The notes below the pieces were generated by a model that saw only the letters and a list, made by a program, of their open reading frames with translations, was not told the origin of the DNA and did not search any database. This document shows, one piece after another, positions 13,345 to 25,289 of a stretch of DNA of 64,000 nucleotides. A program made the position numbers and the translations under genes. This DNA is from Ifrita kowaldi (lineage: Eukaryota; Chordata; Aves; Passeriformes; Cinclosomatidae), in contig VZRS01005498.1 in the NCBI GenBank assembly GCA_013398055.1, positions 1 to 64,000 on the forward strand, given 5' to 3'. Numbering within the stretch: the first letter of the stretch is position 1; each line of letters starts with the position of its first letter.

Positions 13345-13410
13345 GGTAATAATACCTAGCTCTGATATAGCACTTTTCAATGCAGTTCTCCAAAGTGCTT
13401 TGCAAAGCTG
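13345..13410. repeat. Probable fossil of an ancient MIR/L2-type element
   Basis: The stretch reads 'aataatacctagctctgata', 'tagcacttttcaatgc', then 'ctccaaagtgctttgcaaag'. This follows the order of the widespread amniote element wording 'aata-ttagctcttatatagcactttt-catc ... ctcaaagcactttacaaa'. It is the clearest of the old fragments in the window. The family name is from memory and could be off (MIR, L2 or L3 tail). Confidence 0.45.
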
Positions 13411-15706
13411 GATGGAGCCATTGCTAGAGCTAATTAAAAGGTTTTGATTCAGTGAAGCATGATTAAAATATGCTGTTTTGCTTGTGCTGAACCCTTTCTG
13501 GAATTCATTTGATGCTGGGAGAGCTTCCTAAGGAGCCAGAGTGGGCTAAAGACCTAACTGAAACAGAAACAAACCCAGCAATTGCTTTTTATGGGAGAAT
13601 GGACATATCGGCACAACTGGCTTATTGTGCAACACAAGATTTTTGGTCTCATTCAAACATGAGGTAAAAGCAATGAATGACACTGTGGATATTGTAATGT
13701 CCTTGAATAATTTTAGCCAGTATCTCTGTTTCGTAGGTTAAGAAATCAGAGTGGAGGAAAATAAAATTACTTGCATGACTGGAATTGCCCAATATGCCAA
13801 AGATGGAGCTGGGGCTTTGAGTCTTCTGGCCACAAAGCTGCCTCTTTGAGGCTTCACCAGAGTTTTACAAGGCACTGCTTTTGCATGAAAACCATCATTT
13901 CTAGAAATTAAAGTTCCAAACAAAGTGAAGTGTGTAGATAAATACTAACAGTGAATTTCTCCTGTCAAAGAAAAGGGAAGTGAGGTCTAAGTTTAGTTTT
14001 AAGTGCTTATGCTGTAAATGAGAACAAAACATGAACTATTTCACTGCTGATATATTGCGATATACATGGAGTTTCTTGGAGTTTGGCAGCAGAAATGGAA
14101 CTGGAATTAATTTCCTCAGAATTATAGAAAAATAAAATGGATTCCTGCTGTTTATCAGTGTCTCTAACAATATAGCTGTTATGACATCGTAGAATAGATG
14201 ACAAAAGGATAGTGAGATATACCTGTGGCAAGGTGGATTTCAACTTGAAATTTTCGAAGGTAATTGATCCAGCCAAGTACCGCTCTGCTGGCCCCCTCTT
14301 TGTTCAGGCCGTCCTGGAAGACAATGCTTACTCTGCTGTGCTTTGCTGTTGTGAAGTGAAAACAAGGTACTGCCCTCAAGTCAGTAAAGGCCTTCCTTCA
14401 ACAGACAGCAGAGATTCAATGCCCCATTTATTGTCTTGACATTTTGTTTTATTGTTCTAGTTTGCAGAGCAGTCTCCAGAGGTTTCTAAAGTATGCATGA
14501 ATAAGAGAGAGAAATGAACTCCTACTTTCTTTTGGGAATTTTAGCTTGGAGACAGGCCTGTCTATCTAAACCCATCTCTTGTTCCTTTGGGCTTTGGCAG
14601 GAATCTGGGTGGCACAGCACCCTCCTACCTCATCTTCTGCTTTTTCTCTATACCTACCTCCATTGTTCATGTCATGCTGTTTGTTAACAAGACTCTGATC
14701 TCCTCAGATGTTTTTTTTCATCAGCTGCCTTTTATTACCTTTATTCATATTCCAGTGTTGTCTACAAGCACCAGTTGGTGACTGAAGCCAGATTTCTTGG
14801 TCTTTCTACATGCATGAAGTGTGTGTAAGCAGTATCAAAGGTCCATTTTTGATGTGAAAAAAGCAGATATAAGAAGTGGGCAGGAAGCAGAGAATACATG
14901 TTAACTTGGATTCATTTATTGATAGTATACTAAAAAGTGGTCAAAGATGTCACTCACTAAAAATTCTTAGAGGTTGTGGGCTGACTGGGCTATAAGCAGG
15001 TCTATGCAGCACTGGTCTTGAAAAATTATGTATGGGAATCTTCATCACATATGGGAGAGAAGTTATGTTTATATCCCAGAATATAAATGAGATGCTAACT
15101 GGAACAGCTTTGTAGCATGGAATGTCTCTCTTTCCTTCACAGCTTTACATAGTTCAGTACTTCCCCTTCTTCATGTCCTCATGCCTAAAGAATGCAGACG
15201 AATAGCTGGAAAAGGTTTGTCTTAGTGCTGTCGGGTCATTAAGATTCCTGGCCAAAATACAGCCCTGACCTCCCTGGTCAGAGGAAATTTCATCAACGGC
15301 AATAATTTCACTGAGGCTTTAGCTAGAGTGTCTCAGGTGTTGTGGATGAGGCCTGAGGGTGCTGAAGGGGAGAGATCAAAACCTGCTATAACTCTTGTTA
15401 AGAGTGTGTCTAGTGAAAGCCTTTATGCCTCGTTTCATGCAAAGAGAATGCCTGCAGACGATACAGAGAGGCATTCCTCCTGTGTCCGTATTTCTGTAAA
15501 ATTACAGGACGCTTCCCATTAAAATCCCAGTAACAGATGGATCTGTTGGCATCTCCAGCTGCAGAAGTTCAGCTCTTAGAAGGACCTGATCAGCAGTTAT
15601 GAACACGTGTAATTAACACTGAATTGATCATACCACAAATTTCAGAGCAAACTGCTTCCAACAAATCTATGTGCGTGGACATGAAGCATTTTCATTTTTC
15701 CGTAGA

Positions 15707-15743
15707 GGAGCAATCGGCTTTCTGCTGCAGAGCCGATGCCTCC
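15707..15743. other. Short imperfect hairpin
   Basis: GGAG (15707-15710) and ATCGGCT (15713-15719) pair with AGCCGAT (15731-15737) and CTCC (15740-15743). There is a 2x2 internal loop and an 11-nt terminal loop. It is too short for a pre-miRNA, and its function is unknown. It retains CpGs in both arms. Confidence 0.4.
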
Positions 15744-16030
15744 AGCAAGCTCTCTGAACTGGAGCTGTCTGCAGCCTTGCAGCACAAATGGACCTGAGCA
15801 GTGGGATCTGAGAGACTGTTTATGAAAACACCAGAAATGTTGTCAGGCTGACATCAGGAGGAATGCTAACACCTGATCAAGGAGAAACATCAAGAGCCAA
15901 ATTCCAGGATGAATTCCAGCCAGCAAATTGGAATTCTGCAGGAAGCGATACAAAAATCTTGTGGAATATTCTATATTCTGCTTGCATTACAGACAGCTGT
16001 TTCTATATATCTGAATATAATCAAATACTC

Positions 16031-16368
16031 AGAATAGACCATAGAATACTTCAGGTTGGAAAAGGCCTCTAAGATCAGTGAATCCAGCTGTTAAACCAGC
16101 ACTGCCAAGTCCCGCGTTAAACTGTGTCCCTGAGTGCCACATCCACATGGCTTTTAAATACCTCCAGGAATGGTGACTCAACCACTTCCCTGGCAGCCCA
16201 TTCTAGTGCTTGACACCGTTTCGGTGGAGAAATTTTTCCTTATATCCAAACTTAACTTCCCCTGGTGCAACTTGAGACTGTTTTCTCTCATCCTGTCTCT
16301 TCTTACCTGGCAGAAGAGACCAACCCCCACCTTGCTACATCCTCCTTTCAGATGGCTGTAGGAGAGTG
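16031..16368 (-). mobile_element. CR1 LINE 3' fragment, minus strand
   Basis: Reading the plus strand, the block begins 'ccatagaatacttcaggttg' and continues through 'ggaaaaggcctctaagatc', 'atccagctgttaaaccagc' and 'cctggcagcccattctag' to 'acatcctcctttcagatgg'. This is the reverse complement of the 3' end of an avian CR1 non-LTR retrotransposon, so the element lies on the minus strand with its ATTCTATG-type terminus on the left. It is 5'-truncated, as nearly all CR1 copies are, and has no usable reverse transcriptase sequence. Boundaries are approximate. CR1 insertions are the main interspersed repeats of birds and support an avian source. Confidence 0.88.
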
Positions 16369-19300
16369 AATCTTACAGCTTTATTAGGAAAGGTCACATC
16401 AAAGCACTTGATCCTGTGGAAAGTGGAATACCCTGACTGTATATAAACTGAGCCCTCAGCAGATAGTCCTTTGATGCTGGGAATCCTCTCCCATTGTCCC
16501 TCTGAGGAACATGAGAAGAGTACTTGAAGAACATTCAATTGCAGATTAAATGTGCAGGTCACATCTGTTATTTGACAGTGTAGTGTTTTACCCCTTTTGA
16601 TAAAGAACCTGTGTAAGAGGAGTTGACATAATCTTCCTCAAATCGTTAGTAACTGATTAGTTTCAGATAAAGTTTATTTTCTTGCAGTTATTGTTGTTCT
16701 TAGTCCTGGCCTTTCCTGTTTTGTGACCCTTGTGGGAAGTTTAGGTCTCATGATGGGGCCAGGCTAATTTTGCGACATCTAGAAACCTAATGGTTTAAAC
16801 TTCTGGATTCAGTTCCAAATGACCTATGTACCCATAAGGCTTGTGCTCATTGCTGAGCATTGTTCTATTGTTTTTTATATTATTTTAGTGTTCTTTATTA
16901 TTTTAAAACTTTATGAATGTGGTCACTGTTATGTACAAGTACCTGCAGAACTGAGTGTCTTTTGGGGAAGCTGAGTTTTGCTTTTTTGAGCGAGCATGCA
17001 GTGTTGAAACAGAGCAATGCAGACAATGTTAGAGCCCTAAAGTTGTCCTTAGGGAGAGAACATACAAGATCTCTCTTCTTCCTCCAGGTTTCCCTCCTGG
17101 AAACTTGGACTACCTGTGGGACTCCCACGTCACACATTCCAGCCCACTTTTGCTCTTTATTATCTCATACTGTCCTTGCATATGCCCTCAGAATACAAGT
17201 GCACATTTTGTAGGCATTTGTACCAAATAACCACCAAAGGTTGGAAGGAAAAGCCCCTTTTTTAACTTCAGGGCAATAAAAAAACCCAACCACAATCTTT
17301 CCCCCCAGAACCCCTCAATCCTCCCTGCAAAAAAAAACCCAGAATATGTAGGCAGTGACACTGCAAGAGCTTTTGGTTGGCTATTAAAAGACAACGCTGT
17401 TTAGGGCTGGGGTGAGGTGTGGGTGGAATCAAACAATGCAGGTAGATGATTTAGAAAGTAGACAGCTATATGTAAAATGGTATCTCTTCCAAAACAAAAC
17501 TATCTGTCTCCAGAAATTGTATCTTGGTTTGCTGGTAGTGTATAGTATAGTATGTCACTATGAAGGTGCCTATACAGGTGATACACTTTGAAAAAACACA
17601 GATTTGAAACCCAACTCTGGTGGTTTTTCTCTGTTGATCATCTGCTCCATTTTTGGCTTGTATTCATTTTGCACATCACTGTGCCACTTTGCAGAACCTC
17701 TGTATGAACTTCTGAAGTTCATACAGTGCACCTGGTTCTTGGTATCTGTTCTTGGTAGAAATCAGCTCTCTGGATTTCTCTGCCTCTACCTATGAACAGG
17801 GAAGAGAGTAAGACTTTTGTTTTGTTTGAAAGAATGACATGTAAAGAGAAGGAGTGAATCTCCAAGACCAAAAATAAAACAGCTCCAAAATTGGACTCCA
17901 GTTTTCTTTCAGTGCCTCCAGCCTGAGCTCTCAACAGGCAGGGAGTAAGGCAAGGCCAGAGTGCTCACAAGGATTGCTGCATATTCTGAGAAAAACTCTG
18001 GTGCAGTTCTAGTTTTTCTGTGGGGCTGTAAGGATGCTCCCTGCCACAATGCATTTAGTGCAAATGGAAGAAGCTTTTGAAAATTTGTTTCTGTGGGAAT
18101 AACAAACTTATTTTAAGATTTTGTTTTTACCTCAGGCTAGCTAGGAAAGTCTAGATAGCTGAGAGCCTTGCTAAGCTTGAATAATTGAATCTGTCCATCA
18201 GCCCTTTTTGTGAGCAGGAAATCGTGTGTTTCTGTGATGCAGTATTTCTGTTTGAAGAAGGATGATTGCTTGCAAAGGTGCCTTTCCTGTTCATACATCT
18301 GATTGTACAAGGAGGGATGTTTTGAACTCTGTCTGAACCAGATGGGTATCTTACCCTGGAATTAATCACCAGGAAAACCAGTGACCCAGTTTCCCAAACC
18401 TTCTCTGATACTGGATTAGCTGCTACTTCGTCAGATTTTCCATGGGTCAAAACCAAGGCGAATCCCTCTGGAAAAGGTGTTCTGATATTTCTCCTTCCTC
18501 CAAAATTTAATGCCAGCCCCAGGCTACCATGTGATGCTTCTCCTTATCATGTTTCAGGGTCCGTCAAGCCAGGGAGGGTGACCAGCAAATGGAAACAGTG
18601 TGGGGTGCATGGCACTGTCAGGGAACAGAGAGCAAGGGCTGAACCATGAGAAAGGTTGAGCCAGGAGCTGAGGGTGACCCCAGCACGGGTAGGACAATGT
18701 TCTCACTGACCTCAGCAAAGTCCTTGTGGGACCAGGCTGGTGACAGTGACAGATTTCACTGGTAGCCCAGTGATCACTGTGCAGATGCAGAGAGAAGAGC
18801 TGGGACCAAGTTAAATCCATGCAGTGAGTCAGGCCGGGCAAGGACAGGGCTGGGGATGGGCGAAGCTGCAGCATTGCTGAGCCTGAGCTTACCCTGGGCT
18901 TCTGGTCTCTTGGGCAGCGGCTTTGGGGGTGCAAATCCCAGGTGTGGCTGGACAGGGCATTTAAGGGTTGTTGGTGCACTTGGGGCCCTGACAGCTGCTC
19001 TGATGTGGGCCAAGCACTGACATAATTAATGGCACATGTTATTTACTATGTAAGAATTTCTTCTGGGCTCTGTGAGACAGCTCAGTGACTAAAGTGCTAC
19101 TGAGTGTGAGTAAGGAACAGTAGGGCTTCCTTTCTGGAGGCCAAATGGTGAGTTATGAGCGTATCCCAGGCCAAAGCACGGAGGAGTCCGATATTTCACT
19201 TCCTGAGGAGCAGACTGAGAAAGTGGTTGAGTCTTGATGAGCTGGGGCTCCTCCCTGTTGATGTCCCCTGCAGTCCCAGGGTAAAGCTGAGGTGGGCAGT

Positions 19301-19572
19301 TGTGTGCCAAAGACGGGGACATTTCTATGTTAGTGAAGGGTTTGGGTGAATGTAAGTTTTGGAAAAGGGAAGGGAAAAAAATGTTTTCTCCAAATTTCTA
19401 GCCCAAGACTCTTCATGACCAGTTTGTGTCTAATTTTTCTCTGTGTTGGTGAGAAAAAAATGCACACAGTGAGTGCAGTAAATAAGGTCTGCCTTGAGGG
19501 CTTGTGCAAAAAGCTGGCTGAGCAGGTCACTCTCCTGGCCTTGCAGCAGTAGGGTGGTGACTCAACACTTGC

Positions 19573-19614
19573 CTGAAAATACTCAGTGCAATTCTGAAAA
19601 TACTCAGTGCAGTG
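19573..19614. repeat. 21-bp tandem duplication
   Basis: The unit 'ctgaaaatactcagtgca' plus three bases occurs twice head to tail (19573-19593 and 19594-19614). The copies are identical over 18 of 21 bases or more. It is a recent-looking local slippage duplication. Confidence 0.9.
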
Positions 19615-20234
19615 CTTTTAAATGAAGGAATGTGGGTCTGGTGCAGAGCTTGGAGAAGTCTGTGGAAAAGCCCATGTCGATTTCAGTAGTCTCGAGAATG
19701 AAGCTGTGCAAGATTTGCGAAGAGCTGGCGCCAGATGCGCCTCCCACCCACAGCTCAGGCAATGAACATGTGTGCACAGGGTCGGTGCAATTATGAGAGA
19801 GTTCAAAGGGAGCTCTTCATCCAAGGAGAAATGTTCATAGGCTGATCTGTCCCTCAACAATGCACTTCCACACGGCAGCCATCCACATCATGGGGCCTCC
19901 CTAGAGAAGGGTGCATCACCCTGTCCCCCAGGGCTGAGCTGTACGCACGTGTTCTCTGGGAGATGAAGTTACTGCATGTAGGGTTCACAAAATAAACATG
20001 CAGGAAAGTCCTGCAACTTGCTTGCTTGCAGTTTGATCTGTAAGAAAGGGCTGTGGTAGCATGTGTTTTTGCAGTCAACACAGATATTTTTGAGGAGTGA
20101 GGCTGAAGTGTAGGCAGCACGTAATGATTCATGTGGAAACAGTAATTGCAGGAGTCGCTGTGGAGGGGGTTACAAGTAGAACTAGTGAATGAGAAGAAGA
20201 TGTTCTTAACCATCGTGGCCTCTTGAGAGAAGCC

Positions 20235-20277
20235 TGATGTGCAGATGAATATGCTGATAATGTGCAGATGAATATGG
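20235..20277. repeat. Imperfect ~20-bp tandem duplication
   Basis: 'atgtgcagatgaatatg' occurs twice, at about 20237-20253 and 20260-20276, separated by a short spacer. Both copies are preceded by TGA. It is a local duplication with a small insertion. Confidence 0.85.
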
Positions 20278-22949
20278 TGTTATTTGCTCCAGGAAAATAC
20301 CAGGAAGTTTGGATAGTGTGAAATTTCCTGCCCTGAGTTGGTGGATCTCATCTAAGTTGTTCTTGTTTTCCATCTCCAGACGTGCCATTTTTTGGTTATG
20401 AATCCCTATGGTGGGGCAGGGAAGAGCTGACCTTCATTAGGTAGAATGTGGTAGGTTTTGCTACATCCCGAATCCCTGTAGGGACACTACAGCTGTGTCA
20501 CACCCCCAACATGGTGGCTGCATCCTCCAAGAAGTAGTTGTCAGCTTTCACATAGAGAGACAGAGCTACAATCGAAACACTGTTATCAAATATCTCTTGT
20601 TTGTGTCATTAAAGGTAGCATTGCTCACATTGGGTCAGGGTGTGCTGCTCTGGCCTTCCAGTATTCAAATTCCAGACTGGCTGATTTCTCTGCTCTTCAT
20701 CTTTACACATCCTGTAAGGCTGCCATGTTGTGGTCCAGGTGCTGCTGTGTTTTGCTGGCAAGTGAGGCAGATCCTGTTTGCTCTGTATACAATTACAGTG
20801 GCTAAGGAATTTTAGATCAAGATCTAGAAGTGCTGTCACAATGTGCTCTTACCCAATGTTATTGTGTGGGAGACAGTGAGTGGTAAATGCAAAAGCGAAA
20901 AATCAAAATATTTTCTTCCTTGCTCTTGTCAACTCTTCCAATTTTAATGGAGGATTTTTTGTTTTGTATTTGGGTTTTTTCTACCTTCTTTTAAGGCCTG
21001 AAGCTAAGTGACTATCAGAAATGTTGACCCTCTCAGGCTTTTATAGCTACACAGGAAAGCTTTAAAACATGAGTCTCAGAGGCTTGAGATCTGTAAACCT
21101 AATAGGAGGAGTTTCACCTTTATTTGTTCCTAAAATTTTGTGATTTGTTTAGGTCATCTCAGAGCATCTCAGGGATTTATTTCAAGGCATAAAGACTTAA
21201 AACCAGTAGCAAGAATTTCTTCTTATTTTCACTGTCCACTTGCTTTGTGGTGTTAGAGGGAGATCAGGAGGTGGGTCTGTGACTCAACCCCTCTCCCAGT
21301 GAGCTGAGAAGGAGAAAACTGTGTCTACCTGGAGCAGTCAGAGATTGTGTTCACTGAAGGGAAAGAAACTGGCACTTTGCTCAGGGCTGGGGTGAAGAGA
21401 GAACTTCCATTATCCTTCACACAGCTGAGTGTTGGTTAGGGATGGACAAAGCCACACTTTTTTGTAACTTATTATTTACAGCACAGTTACTTCCCTGCTG
21501 ATGTCACTGCAAATATATTTAATTGCTGTAACCTCTAAGCATGGCCAAAGGTCAATCAGAAAAGAATCTGGTTCTCCAGAATTCCAGCTCTGCGTAAATA
21601 AACAAATACTTTGGTAAATCCCTGAGAATGGAAGCTGAGGGCCCTGGCATGACAAGCAAACCCATCAAAAATAGATTTGTTGTTGTTGTTTTGCATTTGA
21701 TTTTATTAGCATACCAAATTTTCCAAGCAGGAGGGTTGCACACACTGTATGCAATTTGCCTAAAAAGTACTTTCTCTAGAAAGCTGGGTGAAGGGGAAGA
21801 AAAGGAATAACTTTTCAGAGGTATTCTCCTACTGCTTTTGTCTTTCATTTAAAAAGAGATGCTAACTCCTAAGCTAGAAGCTTTCTCCTACATCAGGATA
21901 GTACAGCTTTATGGCCAAGCTCTCCACTTTGCTCCCATTTCAGGAGCTGCACTGAAGGTGAGCAGGGCTGTTTGCAACCCAGGCACTCTCCTCCTGCAAC
22001 ACCTGCTTTTCAGGGCGGAGCTTTGCAGGAAATCAGATGTGATTGTGCATTGAGAGTGTTTCTCTTCCTGCCAGCCACACAGATGAGGCTGATTTGCTTC
22101 CAAAGTTTTTAATAGTTAACAAAGCGTTTTGAAGTTTCATTTGCAGACCCTTGGAGGTTTGATTGGTCCTTGGCACCTTTCACTACCTATCCAGTTTTAC
22201 TTGGTAGAATACAAACATGTTGAAAACATTGAACTATTAAAAAAAATTAAACTGATCCAATCCTCCACCAACCACCTGCCTCCAAAACTCTTCCAGGATT
22301 TGAAGTTCCGCAGAAACTTGCCTGTTGATTCTGGCAGCATGGCATGTGGGAGGAAGGTCTAAGCATCAGTCATAACCAAATTGGGTGGGGAGTAGCTAGT
22401 CACTCTGCTGCATGTTTTTTGGGTGTCCTGTTATTTGACTGCATTGTTACAGCTTTAAAACAGGGTCCTGTACGTATTTAAACAGCTGTCTGCTCCTGGT
22501 CAGCTTGGGAGCCCAGTGGCTGGTGTGGTGTTTGCATTTTTGTGGACACGTTAAGGACAGGAACAATCACTCGCCTCCAGGTGTCTGTGGATAGAGTTTC
22601 TTACCAGTTATTTCAGCTCCTGACTAGCAGGTGCAAACAGGTACTTGTTCATCTAAAACTCTGGCTAAATGAACTGCGCCTTCAAAACTACATACCCCAC
22701 TTTATGAAGCAGCCTCTGTTAGGTAGGTGCTGTGCCTTTGTAGAGGACTAGCACAATTTGCCTTGTATTATCTTAAATTTACAAGGTTAAACCTATATTG
22801 CCCAATATGCGTTTGCTTTGTTTTAAATAAGTTTTACAGGGCATCATTTTTTTCCTTGATAATCTCAGTGTGCAGGTAGTAGTCACAGCGTTATAAGGCA
22901 TCAGAGGAGCATTAGTCATCTGCAAATGGTAGCAATCTGGTTATTATAA

Positions 22950-23045
22950 ACTGCATCTTTATGATAACCCATGTAATAGGTAAACAAATGTTATAATCCT
23001 GTACTTGAGGCATTGAGATTTTCATGTGACTTTGGGTAGGTCAAT
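22950..23045. repeat. Possible fossil of an ancient MIR/L2-type element
   Basis: 'tgataacccatgtaataggt', 'tgttataatcc', 'ttgaggcattgag' and 'catgtgactttgggtaggtc' follow the order of the older mammalian/amniote repeat wording 'ataaccctatgaggtaggta..attataatcc..ttacagatgaggcactgaggc..agtgacttgcccaaggtcac'. The copy is diverged but collinear over about 90 bp. Confidence 0.4.
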
Positions 23046-25006
23046 GGTACCATGTTAAAATGAAACTTAGGGTTTAGAAGGTCTTAATCTGTCCATGCCG
23101 TCACTGGCTGACTCCTGGCTCTGAGCTTGCCTCCAGGTGACCTTCTGAATTGAGGATTGCAGAATCCCTTTCTTCTGACGTCTACCAGTTTTTATTTTGA
23201 GGAAAAGAGGCAGAAAATCAGGACAGTTAAAAATAGCATTGTCAGGAACCAGAATGGCTTTACTTTGCCAGAGGAGAGTCATACTTCACATGTGAATGGT
23301 CTTCTTTTGACCTAAGCTTAAACCATGAGTTCGGGGAACAGCCATTTATAGAATTGGTTAGGTCTGTAATTCACTGTGTGAATAACAGCATGGTCTGAAA
23401 GAGAAAACAAAGATCCTTACTTCTCGTCAATGAGCAGAGTAAAGACTATGAAATTCTCTTGGGTTTTCTTGTTGTTACTTGTGTTTTTTTGGCTTGGGGT
23501 TTTTTTTTTTTTCATGGAGTGGAATTGGTGGGGTTTCAGAAATACTTTCAAACAGTGCAAACCATTTCCTATTGTGGCTGGCAGCTGTTCTCTGTGTTTC
23601 AGATGAGGGGCACAGCAACACTCCTTAAGAAACAATTGCTTGCAAAGAACAGATGGGTCTGAGGTTATGGTTAAGGGAGAATGCAGCCCCGTGAATTACT
23701 GCATTATTATATGTCAAGAATACTTTTGTAGTCTGTCACTGAAGCAACCGTTGAGTGGGATTCTGCATCCCACACTTGAAATGGTCCCAGCTCAGCCAAA
23801 TACTCAAGCATGTGCTTGAAAGCTGAGCATTGACTTCAGCCGCTTGCCTAAGGGCTCACCCAGGTTCCATGCTGGCCTGGAAGGCTGGTGGAATTCTCAC
23901 AACAGCTCTCATGTGGTGTTTCCCGTGGTGAGAGTGGACAGTAATATTTGTGTGCTTCCTGTGCTTGTGAAATATAATGATCACTCCTCCTCCTTTTGCA
24001 AAGCTTATTACCTGGCTGGATCTCTGGGGAGGTGGGTGGGCGACATCCACTGGTGTGGTGGTGTTGATCTAGGGTGAGTTGTGCTGTGAGTTTCTCTAAG
24101 TTCACCTGTTGTGAGATATGGTGTTGCCATGTACGTGACTCAGGGAGCAAAGTTGACATGGAGCAAGCAACTGATGTTAATTAGTGTAGCTGCCTCCCTT
24201 TAAGGAAGGAAAGCCAAATCAAAAGATACGAAGATGATCGCTCAGGATTGACTAATGCTCTTGATTTTCCGTGCCACCATCCTGACTCCTGTAGCATGTG
24301 ACTAGCAGGGGTGATATGCCTTAGTCATGGTGTCTCACCCTGAATGGGCTGAGATGTGGTATTACTGTGCTGGGTACAGATATTCCCATAATGATGTTAT
24401 TTTTTTTCCCTCACAATATTGTTTTATAGTTTCCTTTTTTTTTTTTAGGAGGGAAAGCACTAAATCAGTCTCAGCATATTGGTGATGAATTGACAGACAT
24501 GTCAGAAAGTTAGTTACTGTGTCAGGTAGGAAGCTGGTGATGGTTGGGTCTGTGCAGTTGTAGGGTAGGAGATGGGCTGTAACCTATTGAGCATATGCTG
24601 GCTCAGTTTTTGTACAGATTGCTGGGAGATCAACTTCATGCTTGTTTATTCCTTCTGTATTGATTCAGAGCTCTAAAGTGAAGACAGTCCAATGCAGAGA
24701 TAATAAAGAGAAAACAAGCCTGACAGATGTTTTGTCATTTTTGGCAAAAGTAAATAACGAGTGTGCAGAGCTGTACAGCCCTGCCTTTGTGTTTGGAGGG
24801 TGCACATGATTTACTGCAGGAATCAGTTTGGCATAGCATAGCTGTGCCGATTCAGCAGGACCTACCATTATCTTGTCATGTTTTTTAGCAAATTGACTTT
24901 TACAAGGCAGCAATTCAAAAACATGAAAGAGAAATGTGCTGAGCAACCCATCCCTTCTTGTCCCCCCATCCAGTGTGTGCTGGCAAATCTGCCACAGTTG
25001 CACCCA

Positions 25007-25289
25007 CGGGCATGATGATGCTCGGCTCCCTCACTCGCTCACGGGCTTTGGGCGTTCCGTGTGCGTGAGCTGATGTGGGTCTTGATTTTATTATTGTGTT
25101 CTCAAGCTCCCAAGTTGCTGACTTTTCAGCTAAGTGCAACAGTTCACACATGGCTTTCTGTCGTGCTTTGCTTTACAGACTTAATAGGATTTTAGTGGTA
25201 CAGCAGGAGTAACAAAAGCACCGTTAGCAACATTTTGTAAATCTCGCTGCTTTTCAGCTCTGCTCACCCGCAGCTTGCGGTCTCCCACG
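25007..25289. promoter_or_regulatory. Compact cluster of retained CpGs; possible regulatory element or exon
   Basis: Seven CpGs lie between 25007 and 25065, and about six more between 25164 and 25289. Most surrounding kilobases hold only a few. Retained CpGs in a methylation-depleted background suggest either an unmethylated element (enhancer or minor promoter) or conserved coding sequence. A 78-codon minus-strand frame (24915-25151) crosses the densest part. Its peptide is not recognised and I saw no good flanking splice sites. GC-biased gene conversion or a recent repeat could also explain the cluster. Confidence 0.3.

Larger units (their letters stand above)
6117..16030. other. CpG-poor intronic or intergenic DNA with simple repeats
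   Basis: No supported gene was seen in this stretch. It holds T-rich tracts near 7.8-7.93 kb, a TA/TG run near 8.01-8.03 kb, a TTTTA run at 12988-13008 and two MIR/L2-like fossils (8278-8325 and 13345-13410). A short hairpin lies at 15707-15743. Open frames up to 212 codons occur. The largest runs through the poly-T tract as lysine-rich low complexity, and none shows a domain or a sensible start context. Confidence 0.6.

Noticed and set aside
13780..13835. Possible further MIR-type tail ('attgcccaatatgccaaaga', then 'agtcttctgg')
   Set aside because: The match is too short and loose to separate from chance.
18554..18979. 141-codon minus-strand frame
   Set aside because: The composition is proline-, serine- and histidine-rich without a recognisable motif, it overlaps another frame, and no splice signals were seen.
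23340..23375. 'tatagaattggttaggtctg' resembling a CR1 terminus
   Set aside because: Only the first dozen bases are similar and there is no CR1 body next to it.
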